This document shows positions 20,626 through 29,683 of a stretch of DNA of 64,000 nucleotides, piece by piece. This stretch comes from Thermovorax subterraneus (GTDB lineage: Bacteria; Bacillota; Thermosediminibacteria; Thermosediminibacterales; Thermosediminibacteraceae), in assembly GCA_021608145.1 (NCBI GenBank), contig JAKIHM010000008.1, forward strand, positions 1 through 64,000, in the 5' to 3' direction. Below the pieces are notes generated by a model that worked only from the letters and a program-made list of their open reading frames with translations, was not told where the DNA came from and did no database searches. The translations under genes were made by a program, and so were the position numbers. Each line of letters begins with the position of its first letter. The stretch's first letter is position 1.

Positions 20626-20892
20626 ATGGAAAACAATATGCAAGATACAGTAATGTTTAAAAAAGTTGAAAAAGAGGAAGTAAAAGTGACAAAGCAAATA
20701 TTAAAAGAGGTGTATAATGCATTAAAGGAAAAAGGATATAATCCGATAAGCCAAATTGTAGGATATTTATTGTCTGGAGATCCGGCCTATATCACTAGTT
20801 ACAAAGGTGCTCGTAGCTTGATAAGAAAAATTGAGAGAGATGAACTGCTAGAAGAACTGGTTAAAAGTTACTTGGAAAAAGAAGTGGTCTAA
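20626..20892 (+). CDS. IreB-family regulatory phosphoprotein (UPF0297)
   Basis: An 88-residue protein of the IreB family. In Enterococcus faecalis IreB is phosphorylated by the kinase IreK and affects cephalosporin resistance. The conserved central block is seen: [20 protein letters not shown] (about 36-55), then ITSYKGAR. The gene starts with ATG 20626 after AGGAGG. In Firmicutes ireB normally sits right before ruvX (yqgF) and a DUF1292 gene; that order holds here except for one inserted gene. Confidence 0.93.
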   Translation: MENNMQDTVMFKKVEKEEVKVTKQILKEVYNALKEKGYNPISQIVGYLLSGDPAYITSYKGARSLIRKIERDELLEELVKSYLEKEVV

Positions 20893-20894
20893 AG

Positions 20895-21842
20895 ATGCAA
20901 TATAGCAACCTGGGGAATACTGAGATTTCAGTTTCCAGGCTTTGTTTTGGCACTCTGACCTTAGGGCCCCTTCAAGCGAATTTGACCGCGAAAAAAGGAG
21001 CCGATCTAATTTGTAAAGCTGTCGAATTGGGAGTAAACTTTTTAGATACGGCGGAATACTACCAAAATTACCCTCACATTAGACTGGCTTTAAAAAGATG
21101 CGGGAAGGATTTGGTGGTTGCAACCAAATCTTATGCTTTTACATATCACGGGATGAAAAAAAGCGTAGAATATGCACGAAAGGCTTTGGACAAGGACGTC
21201 GTAGACATTTTCATGCTTCACGAGCAGGAGTCTAAGCTAACCTTAAAAGGCCATAGAGAAGCTCTTGAGTATTTAATAGAAGCCAAAGAAAAAGGGATCA
21301 TAAAGGCTACAGGTGTTTCAACCCATACGGTCGAAGTGGTTTTAGCTGCATCCGAGATGGAAGAAATTGATGTTATACATCCCATTATAAACTACCAAGG
21401 AATAGGAATAAAAGATGGGACTGTAGAAGATATGATAAAGGCCATTAAAAAGGCATATCAAAACGGCAAGGGAATCTATGGGATGAAATGTCTGGGAGGC
21501 GGCAATTTAATTCGAGAGAAAAAAAGAGCGTTTGAATTTGTTTTAGGGTTACCCTTTTTACATTCGATCGCGGTAGGAATGAAATCGGAGCATGAAATTA
21601 TTGCGAATGTTTTGTCATTTGAAGGAAAAGAGGTTCCGTTAGAAATCGAAAAGTACATTTCAAACGAAAAAAGACGGTTATTAATTGAAGATTGGTGCGA
21701 AGGTTGTGGAGAATGTGTCAAAAAGTGCGGATTTGGGGCATTACATATTGAAAATGGCAAGGCGGTTGTAGATTATGATAGATGTACATTATGTGGTTAC
21801 TGCAGCAGGGTTTGTCCCGAGTTTTGCATAAAAATCGTATAA
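20895..21842 (+). CDS. Aldo/keto reductase with C-terminal two-cluster ferredoxin domain
   Basis: A 315-residue fusion. Residues 1-260 are an aldo/keto reductase barrel with the tetrad Asp and Tyr in LDTAEYY, Lys in VVATKSY and His in FMLHEQ. Residues about 265-315 hold two ferredoxin-type motifs of the form C-x2-C-x2-C-x3-C ([11 protein letters not shown] and [11 protein letters not shown]), which predict two [4Fe-4S] clusters. Such fusions are common in anaerobes and may pass electrons from ferredoxin instead of NADPH. Only 2 bp separate it from ireB. Substrate unknown. Confidence 0.88.
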   Translation: MQYSNLGNTEISVSRLCFGTLTLGPLQANLTAKKGADLICKAVELGVNFLDTAEYYQNYPHIRLALKRCGKDLVVATKSYAFTYHGMKKSVEYARKALDKDVVDIFMLHEQESKLTLKGHREALEYLIEAKEKGIIKATGVSTHTVEVVLAASEMEEIDVIHPIINYQGIGIKDGTVEDMIKAIKKAYQNGKGIYGMKCLGGGNLIREKKRAFEFVLGLPFLHSIAVGMKSEHEIIANVLSFEGKEVPLEIEKYISNEKRRLLIEDWCEGCGECVKKCGFGALHIENGKAVVDYDRCTLCGYCSRVCPEFCIKIV

Positions 21843-21858
21843 AAGGGGTATCTTTTTA

Positions 21859-22275
21859 ATGCGAATCCTTGGATTAGATGTAGGTGAAAAAAGAATAGGA
21901 GTTGCGGTATCTGACGAGCTTGGAATCACTGCTCAAGGGATAGGGGTGATTGTCCGCGGCTCTACAAAAGGTGATATTCAAGCGATATCAGAAATCGCGC
22001 GAAAATATAGTGTCAATAAGATTGTCATCGGGCTGCCTGTAAATATGAACGGTACATTAGGCCCCCAGGGAGAGGAGATAAAAGAATTCGGGGAAAAATT
22101 GAGGAATAATTTAAATATAGAAGTGCAGTATTGGGACGAAAGACTGTCTACAGTAGCCGCTGAACGGGTCTTGATCGACGCTGATATTTCACGGAAGAAG
22201 AGGAAAAAAGTAATCGATAAATTATCAGCAGTGATTATCCTGCAGAACTTTCTTGATTCACAGCCTAGATGTTGA
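21859..22275 (+). CDS. ruvX: RuvX/YqgF-type Holliday-junction resolvase-like nuclease
   Basis: A 138-residue RNase H-fold nuclease with the acidic motif [16 protein letters not shown] at the N-terminus, [15 protein letters not shown] in the middle and [12 protein letters not shown] near 94. The E. coli enzyme processes the 5' end of pre-16S rRNA, and resolvase activity has also been reported. The stop codon lies within the -35 element of the next promoter. Confidence 0.93.
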   Translation: MRILGLDVGEKRIGVAVSDELGITAQGIGVIVRGSTKGDIQAISEIARKYSVNKIVIGLPVNMNGTLGPQGEEIKEFGEKLRNNLNIEVQYWDERLSTVAAERVLIDADISRKKRKKVIDKLSAVIILQNFLDSQPRC

Positions 22276-22300
22276 CACGAAAATCAAATTGCTATAAAAT
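22272..22300 (+). promoter_or_regulatory. Promoter of the DUF1292 gene, overlapping the ruvX stop
   Basis: TTGACA (22272-22277) overlaps the ruvX TGA; TAAAAT (22295-22300) follows after 17 bp. Confidence 0.7.
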
Positions 22301-22336
22301 GTATTTAATTTTAAAAGTAGATTGGAGTGATTTTTA

Positions 22337-22624
22337 ATGTCTGAAGAAAGAGAAACCATTACATTATATGATGAAGAAGGCAACGCTACGGAATTCGAAG
22401 TAATAGGCGTTGTAAATGTAGAGGACAATGATTACGCAATATTGTTGCCGCTCGATGGGGAGGATGAGGAAACAGCTTATATTTTTAGAATCGATGTAGA
22501 AGACGATGGAGAAGAAGTTCTGACTGTAGTTGAAGATGACGAAGAATTTGAAAAGGTAAAAGAGGCATGGGAAGCTTTGAGTGATGAGGATTTTGAGGAT
22601 GAAGATTGGGAAGATGAAGAATAA
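22337..22624 (+). CDS. DUF1292-family acidic protein (YrzB-like)
   Basis: A 95-residue, very acidic protein with the DUF1292 layout: a beta-rich core beginning ETITLYDEEGNATEFEVIG and an Asp/Glu-rich C-terminal tail. The family's function is unknown, but it keeps company with ireB and ruvX across Firmicutes. It has its own promoter and a strong terminator. Confidence 0.9.
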   Translation: MSEERETITLYDEEGNATEFEVIGVVNVEDNDYAILLPLDGEDEETAYIFRIDVEDDGEEVLTVVEDDEEFEKVKEAWEALSDEDFEDEDWEDEE

Positions 22625-22654
22625 AAATATGTTTTTTACCATGAAGCACAAGAC

Positions 22655-22682
22655 CGCCCCAAAACTTGGGGCGTTTATTTAT
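22655..22682 (+). terminator. Terminator after the DUF1292 gene
   Basis: CGCCCCAA (22655-22662) pairs with TTGGGGCG (22666-22673); a T-rich tail follows. Confidence 0.85.
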
Positions 22683-22697
22683 TATCAAAATTTAAAC

Positions 22698-22727
22698 TTG
22701 CGCTGACGGATTATAAAGATGTATAAT
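22698..22727 (+). promoter_or_regulatory. Promoter of fur
   Basis: TATAAT (22722-22727) with a weak TTGCGC (22698-22703) 18 bp upstream. I see no clear palindromic Fur box over it. Confidence 0.55.
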
Positions 22728-22764
22728 TAACGTTGTGCAACAGTTTTATCAGGAGGGAAGGATT

Positions 22765-23244
22765 TTGCCTGAAAGAAAGGGAAAAAAAAACGAGGACGAT
22801 AAAATAAGAAAGATGAAATTTTTTGAAGATAAACTGAGGAACAGAGAAGTAAAACTCACCCCTCAGAGAAAGGCAACTTTGGATGTGCTTTTGGAAAATC
22901 CTTCAAGGCATATGAGCACCGAAGAAATATACGCATTGGTAAAAAAGAAATTTCCGGAAGTAGGGCTTGCCACCATCTACAGAACTTTGCAGCTTTTCGA
23001 TGAATGCGACATAATAAAAAAGCTCAATTTTGGCGATGGGTGTTACAGGTACGAGCTCAGCGAGGATGAAAAACACCAGCACCACCATCTGGTTTGTTTA
23101 AAATGTGGTCAGGTTTACGAGTTTGACGATGATCTTCTTGAAGAGTTGGAACACCAGATTGAAACTAAAAATGAATTTAAAATTATAGACCACATGGTAA
23201 AATTTCTGGGGTATTGCAAAAAATGTCAGGGAAGTAAAGAATAA
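22765..23244 (+). CDS. fur: Fur-family metalloregulator
   Basis: A 159-residue repressor with an N-terminal winged helix (VKLTPQRKATLDVLLEN, then GLATIYRTLQLF near 70) and a metal-binding dimer domain with HQHHHLVCLKCG (near 100) and a C-terminal CKKC. Two Cys-x2-Cys pairs form the structural zinc site usual for Fur, PerR and Zur. The HHH motif looks most like Fur, but the metal cannot be settled from sequence. TTG 22765 is chosen from the AGGAGG spacing; the N-terminus is Lys-rich and longer than usual. It converges with a Mn-riboswitch-controlled ATPase. Confidence 0.88.
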   Translation: MPERKGKKNEDDKIRKMKFFEDKLRNREVKLTPQRKATLDVLLENPSRHMSTEEIYALVKKKFPEVGLATIYRTLQLFDECDIIKKLNFGDGCYRYELSEDEKHQHHHLVCLKCGQVYEFDDDLLEELEHQIETKNEFKIIDHMVKFLGYCKKCQGSKE

Positions 23245-23278
23245 AAGAGCTTGTCCTTTTAAAAGACAAGCTCTTTTT
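23243..23278. terminator. Bidirectional terminator between fur and the P-type ATPase
   Basis: AAAAGAGCTTGTC (23243-23255) pairs with GACAAGCTCTTTT (23265-23277). The A and T flanks serve both converging genes. Confidence 0.9.
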
Positions 23279-23284
23279 AGTTTT

Positions 23285-25990
23285 TTATGCTTTGGCTTTC
23301 CTCAGAAATATTTTACTTATTTCGGCTGATGCAAAAGGAATTAAGCCAAATAGTATAATGATATCCATTTCCATAAAAGTTAAGTATGTGGTATCGAGAA
23401 CGGTCCTCAAAAACGGTATATAAATCACGGCAAGAAGCAATATCAGTGATATGGATGTGCCTAATACCATGAAGCGATTAGTGAAAAAGCCGATCTTAAA
23501 TACTGAGTAGGTCTCAGAACGGGAAGTATACGCGCGCAGAAGTTCGCTAAAAATTAACGTAGTAAAAGCAAAGGTCCTGGCTTTTTCCAAATCGGCTGTT
23601 GTTTTTAATGCATAGACGAATACTCCTATTACTGCGACGGTCATGAAAATACTCTGAATTGCTATTTGCCAGCGCATTCTTCCATCTATAATGGGCTCTT
23701 CGGGTTTTCTAGGCGGCCTTTGCATAATATCGGGCTCCTTATTTTCCATTCCGAGGGCTAGGGCAGGGAATGCGTCTGTCAGCACATTTATCCATAATAG
23801 CTGAATCGGTTTTAACGGAATGGGCAATCCCGCCAGCATGGAAACGAATATGATAAGAATTTCTGCTATGTTGCAAGACAAGAGGAAAAATATGAATTTA
23901 CGTATATTGGAATAAATGACGCGACCTTCCTCGACAGCTGCAACTATACTGGCGAAATTGTCGTCAACGAGAATCATATCGGCCGTTTCCTTTGCCACGT
24001 CAGTTCCGGTGATGCCCATAGCCACGCCTATATCCGCCTTCTTCAACGCAGGTGCATCGTTGACGCCGTCACCGGTCATAGCAGCGATATGACCGTTGCT
24101 TTTTATAGCGTCTACTATTCTAAGTTTGTGAATGGGGGATACTCTGGCGTAAACTGATACTTTTTTGGATTCTTTCAGAAGCTCTTCGTCGGTTATGGAA
24201 TCGAGCTGGGCACCGGTCAGCACTCCGGTTTCATTTTCCATTAAGCCTAGCTCTTTTGCTATGGCCACTGCCGTGTCCTTATGGTCTCCGGTAATCATGA
24301 CAGGTCTGATGCCGGCTTGTTTGCATATTTTTATGGCTTCAATGGCCTCAGGGCGCGGCGGGTCTATCATTCCGATTAATCCTACAAAAATCAGTTCCTT
24401 TTCGATATCTTCGGATTTGGGTTCTTCCGGCAATTTCTCCAATGGCCTGTAAGCTAGAGCAAGTACCCTCAATGCCTGAGAAGCCATGGTTTTGTTTGCA
24501 GCGTTTATTTCTTCGATATCATCCTGGGTTAATGGCAGTATCTGGTTGGTTTTATAGATGTACTTCGAACGGCTTAAAAGTACATCTGGAGCGCCTTTGA
24601 CATAAGCCACGTATTTTCCGCCACATGGATGTATTGTGGTCATAAGTTTTCTATCTGAATCGAATGGGATTTCTTTTACCCTTGGCTCGCTTTTTTCCAA
24701 TTCAGAGGTAACCAATCCAGCTTTAGCTGCAGCGACTACAAGGGCGCCTTCCGTTGGATCGCCTAAAATTCTCCAGCTTGGAGAATCTTGTTCCTGGCTG
24801 ATTTCTTCTAACTTTGCATCGTTGCAAAGAGCTCCGATTTTTAAAAGCATTTCGAGCGCCGGATTGGATCTGGGGTCTATTTTCTTGTCATTCAGATAAA
24901 AATCTCCGAAGGGCCTGTAACCTTCGCCGGTTATGGAGAAAAATTGTCCGTCTGTGAAAATTTTTGTCGCGGTCATCTGGTTTTGAGTAAGGGTTCCGGT
25001 TTTATCCGAACATATAACGGTAGTACTCCCTAATGTTTCGACGGCATGTAATTTTTTAATAATTGCATTTCTCTTGACCATTCGTTGAAGACCTAGCGCT
25101 AGTACTATGGTTACAATAGCGGGAAGACCTTCGGGAATTGCAGCAACCGCTAGGCTTATTGCGGTCATGAATATTTCAAGGAAAGGAATACCTCTGAAAA
25201 GACCCATTAGAAATACCACACCGCAAATCACTAGGCTGGCAATTCCCAAAACCTTTCCTGTTTCCTCCAGCTTCTTTTGAAGGGGAGTTATTTCCTCCTC
25301 GTAAGATTCGAGCATTGTGGCAATCATGCCGATTTCGGTTTTCATTCCCGTGGAAACCACGATTCCTTTGCCTCTACCATAGGTGACTACTGTGCCCATA
25401 AATGCGCAGTTAATCCTATCACCCAATGGAACTTCGCCGTTTAAAACTTTTTCTGCGTCTTTTTCCACTGGTACCGATTCGCCGGTAAGGGCGGATTCGT
25501 CGATCTTTAAATTAACGCTTTCTACTAATCGCAAATCAGCGGGCACGTAGTTTCCTGCTTCCAATAAAACTATGTCGCCAGGTACTAATTCACGCGCCGG
25601 TATAACATGAACTGTGGAATCTCTGATGACTTTAGCCTCGGGTGCAGCCATTTTTTTCAAAGCATCTAAAGCTTTATTGGCTTTATGTTCTTGAACAACC
25701 CCGAGCACCGCATTTAAAATTACGATAAAAATGATCACCAGTGAATCGATGACTTCACCTATGAGAATTGATATTAAGCTGGCAACTATAAGTATTATAA
25801 CCAAGAAATCCTTAAATTGGTCTAAGAACATTTCGAATAAAGTTGGTCCTTTTTTGCCGACTAATTCGTTATATCCGAATTCCTTTAGCCTTTGCTGGGC
25901 GGTTTCTGAAGAAAGCCCTTCAGATAAAGATGTATTGAGAATTTCTGCTGCTTCTGTAGAACGCAGTGCGTACCACTTTTTGTTCTCCAA
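23285..25990 (-). CDS. Cation-transporting P-type ATPase (Ca2+/Mn2+ type)
   Basis: A 901-residue P2-type ATPase. Seen in order: N-terminal cation-ATPase domain, actuator loop LTGESVPVE, ion-site helix PEGLPAIVTIVLALG, phosphorylation motif DKTGTLT, hinge TGDGVNDAPALKKADIG, and C-terminal membrane helices. This is the SERCA/PMR1-like group, which can move Ca2+ or Mn2+. Its leader holds a yybP-ykoY riboswitch, known to sense Mn2+, so a main role in Mn2+ export or detoxification is a reasonable inference. TTG 25990 follows GGGGAGGG; the adjacent residues MENKKWYALR begin the conserved region. Confidence 0.93.
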   Translation of the reverse strand: MENKKWYALRSTEAAEILNTSLSEGLSSETAQQRLKEFGYNELVGKKGPTLFEMFLDQFKDFLVIILIVASLISILIGEVIDSLVIIFIVILNAVLGVVQEHKANKALDALKKMAAPEAKVIRDSTVHVIPARELVPGDIVLLEAGNYVPADLRLVESVNLKIDESALTGESVPVEKDAEKVLNGEVPLGDRINCAFMGTVVTYGRGKGIVVSTGMKTEIGMIATMLESYEEEITPLQKKLEETGKVLGIASLVICGVVFLMGLFRGIPFLEIFMTAISLAVAAIPEGLPAIVTIVLALGLQRMVKRNAIIKKLHAVETLGSTTVICSDKTGTLTQNQMTATKIFTDGQFFSITGEGYRPFGDFYLNDKKIDPRSNPALEMLLKIGALCNDAKLEEISQEQDSPSWRILGDPTEGALVVAAAKAGLVTSELEKSEPRVKEIPFDSDRKLMTTIHPCGGKYVAYVKGAPDVLLSRSKYIYKTNQILPLTQDDIEEINAANKTMASQALRVLALAYRPLEKLPEEPKSEDIEKELIFVGLIGMIDPPRPEAIEAIKICKQAGIRPVMITGDHKDTAVAIAKELGLMENETGVLTGAQLDSITDEELLKESKKVSVYARVSPIHKLRIVDAIKSNGHIAAMTGDGVNDAPALKKADIGVAMGITGTDVAKETADMILVDDNFASIVAAVEEGRVIYSNIRKFIFFLLSCNIAEILIIFVSMLAGLPIPLKPIQLLWINVLTDAFPALALGMENKEPDIMQRPPRKPEEPIIDGRMRWQIAIQSIFMTVAVIGVFVYALKTTADLEKARTFAFTTLIFSELLRAYTSRSETYSVFKIGFFTNRFMVLGTSISLILLLAVIYIPFLRTVLDTTYLTFMEMDIIILFGLIPFASAEISKIFLRKAKA

Positions 25991-26100
25991 AAAAGACCCT
26001 CCCCTTAGAAGGTAACCTTTAATAAAGACTCTTTTTTATTATTTGCTTCTAAAAAAGATCCAATTTTAATTTTTTAAAAATTTCACCTCCCGTTTTTAAA

Positions 26101-26154
26101 TAATAAAAATAACCTTTGACTGATTTCCAGAGAAATAGAAATACAGTCAAAGGT
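26101..26154 (-). terminator. Riboswitch expression-platform terminator
   Basis: Read on the minus strand, ACCTTTGACTG (complement of 26144-26154) pairs with its partner (complement of 26112-26122), followed by a T-rich tract (26101-26110). Its 5' arm reuses the last aptamer strand, so aptamer and terminator exclude each other. Confidence 0.88.
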
Positions 26155-26252
26155 CTTGCCCCCACAACCGGGAGATAAAGCCAGGCAATCCGATTATGCC
26201 TACTCCGGATTGCCGAGATGATGGCTTTATCTTTTAGGCTACTCCCCTTTAA
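26145..26252 (-). promoter_or_regulatory. yybP-ykoY Mn2+ riboswitch aptamer
   Basis: The minus-strand leader of the ATPase contains the two conserved ends of this riboswitch, AAAGGGGAGTAGC (complement of 26238-26250) and GGGCAAGACCTTT, joined by a long helical arm with CATCATC in place of the usual GTCGTCA. The outer helix pairs AAAGG with CCTTT. Known members bind Mn2+ and switch genes on. Here Mn2+ would hold the outer helix and stop the downstream terminator from forming. The 420-nt gap between the ATPase and queT is mostly this leader plus two diverging promoters. Confidence 0.93.
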
Positions 26253-26287
26253 CTAAACGAGGTTTATTTATGTAGTTTTCAAGGGGA

Positions 26288-26316
26288 ATTATATAACAAA
26301 AAACTTCTTTTGTAAA
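26288..26316 (-). promoter_or_regulatory. Promoter of the Mn-riboswitch/ATPase transcript
   Basis: On the minus strand TTTACA (complement of 26311-26316) and an exact TATAAT (complement of 26288-26293) are 17 bp apart, about 30 bp before the aptamer. Confidence 0.8.
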
Positions 26317-26346
26317 GAAGGAGGTTTTCGATGTAATTTGTTTAAG

Positions 26347-26375
26347 TTGACGCAAAAAGGCTTTAGCGATAAACT
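26347..26375 (+). promoter_or_regulatory. Possible promoter of queT
   Basis: TTGACG (26347-26352), 17-bp spacer, and a poor -10 TAAACT (26370-26375). Tentative. Confidence 0.35.
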
Positions 26376-26413
26376 AAAATAGGAACAAAAAAATAAAGGA
26401 GGATGCATGATTA

Positions 26414-26890
26414 GTGGGATCTGTCAGGTATATCGTACGTGCTTCGATCATAGCCGGAATATATGCTGCACTGACGTATTTTTTAAAACCGATAAGTTAT
26501 GGACCACTGCAGGTGCGCGTAGCAGAAGCCCTTACCCTTTTGCCTTTAATAGAGAGGTCTGCAGTACCCGGCCTTTTTGTGGGATGTTTTCTGGCAAATT
26601 TACTAGGAGGTTTGGGCCCGTGGGATATATATGGAGGAAGTCTTATAACCCTGGTTGCCGCATATTTGACAAGTAAAATGCCGAATCCGTTCTTGGGGGC
26701 GATTCCACCTATAATCCTTAATGCTCTTGGAGTATCGTATTATCTTAGCTTGCTATACGACATGCCTTATATCCTTACAGCAGCCTACATTGCAGTAGGA
26801 GAGATTATCGCTGTCGGTTTTATTGGAATACCTATGTTGCTCTTCATAGAAAGGACGGGCTTAAAAAGATATTTTGATAAAGCTCGTTGA
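26414..26890 (+). CDS. queT: QueT-family transporter, queuosine precursor
   Basis: A 158-residue multi-helix membrane protein with the QueT signature GPLQVRVAEALTLLP (about 32-46), followed by further hydrophobic helices. QueT is the substrate-binding S-component of an ECF transporter thought to take up a queuosine precursor. The GTG 26414 start lies 11 nt from GGAGG, a slightly long gap. No queuosine genes or preQ1 riboswitch are in view. Its end lies 13 bp before the mltG start, so the two are probably co-transcribed. Confidence 0.88.
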   Translation: MGSVRYIVRASIIAGIYAALTYFLKPISYGPLQVRVAEALTLLPLIERSAVPGLFVGCFLANLLGGLGPWDIYGGSLITLVAAYLTSKMPNPFLGAIPPIILNALGVSYYLSLLYDMPYILTAAYIAVGEIIAVGFIGIPMLLFIERTGLKRYFDKAR

Positions 26891-26903
26891 AGGTGGGATT
26901 TAC

Positions 26904-27977
26904 TTGCAAGATATTAAAGTTTACTGGCAAAAGCTTAGGGATAGCCTGTGGAGACAGAAAATACGTCGATGGAGGCTGCTTTTTGTAGCGATTCCTTTAC
27001 TCTTGAGTCTTTCTGCGGTTTGGTGGTACTTTTGGATGCTGTCACCGGCGAATCCAAAAAGGCAAGACACAGTCTCATTTGAGATCGCAAGGGGTATGAC
27101 AGTAAAGGCTATAGGAGAGAGTCTGAAGAAGGAAGGATTGATAAAAAATTCCCTCGTTTTCTTAATTTATACAAAGATAAATCGACTTGATACAAAATTT
27201 AAAAGTGGCTATTACAATTTAAGCTATGCTATGAGCTTACCGGAAATGGTAGATAAATTTGTAAAAGGGGAAGTGATGCTGAAAAAGGTAACTATTCCTG
27301 AGGGGTTGACTTTGGAAAAAATAGCCGAAGTGTTTGAGTCAAATGGACTTGCCGCCAAAGATGAATTTTTGAGATTGGCCGTTCCTTCGCTATTTGAAGA
27401 TAAATATCCTTTTTTAAAGACGTTACCGGCAGGAGCAACGTTAGAAGGCTTTTTGTTTCCTGATACGTACTATTTACCGGAAGACAGCCCTGTAAGCTTG
27501 TACATAGATGCAATGATAAAAAGATTTTACGATGTATATTATAGAAATGGAGAATTTCTAGAAAAGGAAAAAAAGCTGGGGCTTAATACATATCAAGTAA
27601 TTACGCTGGCTTCTATAGTAGAAAGAGAAGCAAAATTGAACAGTGAAAAACCAGTTATTGCTGCCGTTTTTCTAAATCGATTGAAAAAGGGCATGCCGCT
27701 TCAGTCATGTGCAACTATAGAATATGCACTTAAAGAGCATAAAGAGGTGCTTACTCTTGAAGATCTCAAGATAAAATCACCTTACAATACTTACATTAAT
27801 TCCGGGCTTCCTCCTGGGCCCATATCTTCACCTGGAATGGAGTCCATAAAGGCTGTTTTAAATCCGGCAGATGTGGATTATCTATACTTCGTAGCGAATA
27901 AGGATGGTTCGCATACTTTTAGCAAGACATACGAAGAACATCTTAAAGCTAAAAAAGAAAGCGAACAAAAAAGGTAA
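26904..27977 (+). CDS. mltG: Endolytic murein transglycosylase MltG
   Basis: A 357-residue protein with a basic N-terminus, one membrane anchor (about 22-42), a LysM-like segment and the YceG/MltG catalytic domain; the catalytic Glu lies in ASIVEREAKL, followed by NTYINSGLPPGPISSPG. MltG cuts newly made glycan strands and so ends their extension. TTG 26904 is chosen from the AAGGTGGG ribosome-binding site, rather than the earlier in-frame TTG inside queT. Confidence 0.92.
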   Translation: MQDIKVYWQKLRDSLWRQKIRRWRLLFVAIPLLLSLSAVWWYFWMLSPANPKRQDTVSFEIARGMTVKAIGESLKKEGLIKNSLVFLIYTKINRLDTKFKSGYYNLSYAMSLPEMVDKFVKGEVMLKKVTIPEGLTLEKIAEVFESNGLAAKDEFLRLAVPSLFEDKYPFLKTLPAGATLEGFLFPDTYYLPEDSPVSLYIDAMIKRFYDVYYRNGEFLEKEKKLGLNTYQVITLASIVEREAKLNSEKPVIAAVFLNRLKKGMPLQSCATIEYALKEHKEVLTLEDLKIKSPYNTYINSGLPPGPISSPGMESIKAVLNPADVDYLYFVANKDGSHTFSKTYEEHLKAKKESEQKR

Positions 27978-28033
27978 TTTTTATATAGCATAAAAAAATT
28001 AAAAAGTGAAAATCTATGTATGGGTGATTGTAT

Positions 28034-29623
28034 GTGAATAGGGGCGATAGAGTAAGTTTTTTGTTCGCCTTTATATTTTTTTTAACAGGAGTTTTAATAT
28101 TAAGGATTTTTGATATTCAAATATTATCTCACGATTACTTATCCGGCAAAGCTAGGGCTCAATGGCGGGGAGTTTCGGGGGAAGTAACACGGGGTGGAAT
28201 TTTTGACAGGAACGGTGAATCTCTTTTGGGTTCTTACGAAGAAAAGTATGTCTATATTTCTCCAAAGTGGCTAAAAGATACTGAAATTGAATTTCTGCAG
28301 AAAAATAACGTCCTAACTAAAACTAATTCGGACGAACCTAAGAGTATAAAGTCATCTGAGATAAATTTGGAAATTACTAAAAAGTTTATCGGCAAGACTC
28401 CTGGTATTTTTATTTATTCAAAAAAGATGCGTTATGGATCTAGCGCCCTTGCTACTCATTTGGTTGGGTACAACGGAAAGGCGGGGATAGAAAAAGCTTT
28501 CAATCAAATATTGGAGGGAGACAAAAAAGCAAATATATTATTCGATGGTTTTGGGCAACCAATACCGGGAATATCGAAAGATGCATCCGGCGAAGAAAAT
28601 TGGGGAGTCTATCTGACAATTGACAGTAAAATACAATCCGTAGTGGAAAGAATTATGGATCAATCGGTAAAAAAAGGCGCCGTTGTCGTAATTGAGGCTG
28701 ATACTGGTGAGGTTTTGGCCATGGCAAGTAGGCCGAATTATAAACAATATGAACTTGAAAAGTATATTAAAGATAACGATTCTCCTCTCATAAATAGAGC
28801 TGTGCAAGCCTACATACCAGGTTCGATATTTAAAATCATAGTTCTTTCCGCTGCTCTCGAAGAAAAGATAGCGACACTAAATGATGAATTTTTTTGTACC
28901 GGTTCAGTACGGGTAGGAGGGAATGTAATTCGTTGCAGTAGCTATGAAAAAGGGGGCCACGGGCGTATTACTTTGAAAGAAGCTTTTGCTCATTCTTGTA
29001 ATTCTGTTTTCATAGAACTTGGAATAAGGTTGGGTAAAGAAAGGATTTTAAAATACGCGGAGAAATTTGGTTTGGGTAAAACGGTATTGGATATACTGCC
29101 GGAAGAAAAACCTGGTTACATTCCAACTTACAAGAATGTTTATTATGCCGATCTGAGCAATCTTTCGATAGGGCAGGGAAACCTTCAAATTACGCCGTTA
29201 CAAGCAGCACAAATAATGCTCATTATAGTGAATGACGGCCTTAGAAAACCTCCATTGATTATAAAAAAAGTGGTTGATAAAAACGGAATTGTAAAGCAGA
29301 TTGAATTTGAGGAAAGGACGGCGGAGAGAATAATTTCACCAGATACCGCAAAAAAGGTACGAGAGTCCCTTGAGGCAGTGGTAGATTACGGAAGCGGCTT
29401 GTTCGCAGCTCCTTCGGAAGATGTTTTTAAAGCGGCAGGGAAGACAGGAACCGCCGAACTAGGCGACGGAACTAATCATGCATGGTTTGTGGGATATTTC
29501 CCGGCGGACAATCCACGATATATCATAGCCGTTTTTATAGAAAAAGGGCAGTCAGGTCCTTTAAGAGCGGCTCCTGTCTTTAGAAAAATTGCAGAAGAAA
29601 TTTATTTTTTGAACGGAAAGTAA
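28034..29623 (+). CDS. Class B penicillin-binding protein (transpeptidase)
   Basis: A 529-residue peptidoglycan transpeptidase. There is one N-terminal membrane segment (about 9-29), an N-terminal dimerisation part, and a transpeptidase domain with SIFK (SxxK, near 264), SCN (SxN, near 321) and KTGTAE (near 469). No PASTA domains are present. It is shorter than typical FtsI/SpoVD. Position between mltG and sigK suggests a specialised, perhaps sporulation-linked, role, but that is inference. GTG 28034 fits GGGTGAT better than TTG 28028. Confidence 0.9.
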   Translation: MNRGDRVSFLFAFIFFLTGVLILRIFDIQILSHDYLSGKARAQWRGVSGEVTRGGIFDRNGESLLGSYEEKYVYISPKWLKDTEIEFLQKNNVLTKTNSDEPKSIKSSEINLEITKKFIGKTPGIFIYSKKMRYGSSALATHLVGYNGKAGIEKAFNQILEGDKKANILFDGFGQPIPGISKDASGEENWGVYLTIDSKIQSVVERIMDQSVKKGAVVVIEADTGEVLAMASRPNYKQYELEKYIKDNDSPLINRAVQAYIPGSIFKIIVLSAALEEKIATLNDEFFCTGSVRVGGNVIRCSSYEKGGHGRITLKEAFAHSCNSVFIELGIRLGKERILKYAEKFGLGKTVLDILPEEKPGYIPTYKNVYYADLSNLSIGQGNLQITPLQAAQIMLIIVNDGLRKPPLIIKKVVDKNGIVKQIEFEERTAERIISPDTAKKVRESLEAVVDYGSGLFAAPSEDVFKAAGKTGTAELGDGTNHAWFVGYFPADNPRYIIAVFIEKGQSGPLRAAPVFRKIAEEIYFLNGK

Positions 29624-29648
29624 ACATGCACTTCTTTTCACCCAAAGT

Positions 29649-29657
29649 CATATTATA
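29649..29657 (+). promoter_or_regulatory. Possible mother-cell -10 element before sigK
   Basis: CATATTATA matches the sigma-K -10 pattern CATAnnnTA and partly the sigma-E one. The -35 is unclear. Confidence 0.35.
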
Positions 29658-29683
29658 TAGGTACGCGAGGAAGGAGGATTCAA

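Noticed and set aside
26320-26413. preQ1 riboswitch before queT
   Set aside because: The short leader has an A-rich part but lacks the C-rich loop and stem of the preQ1-I class.
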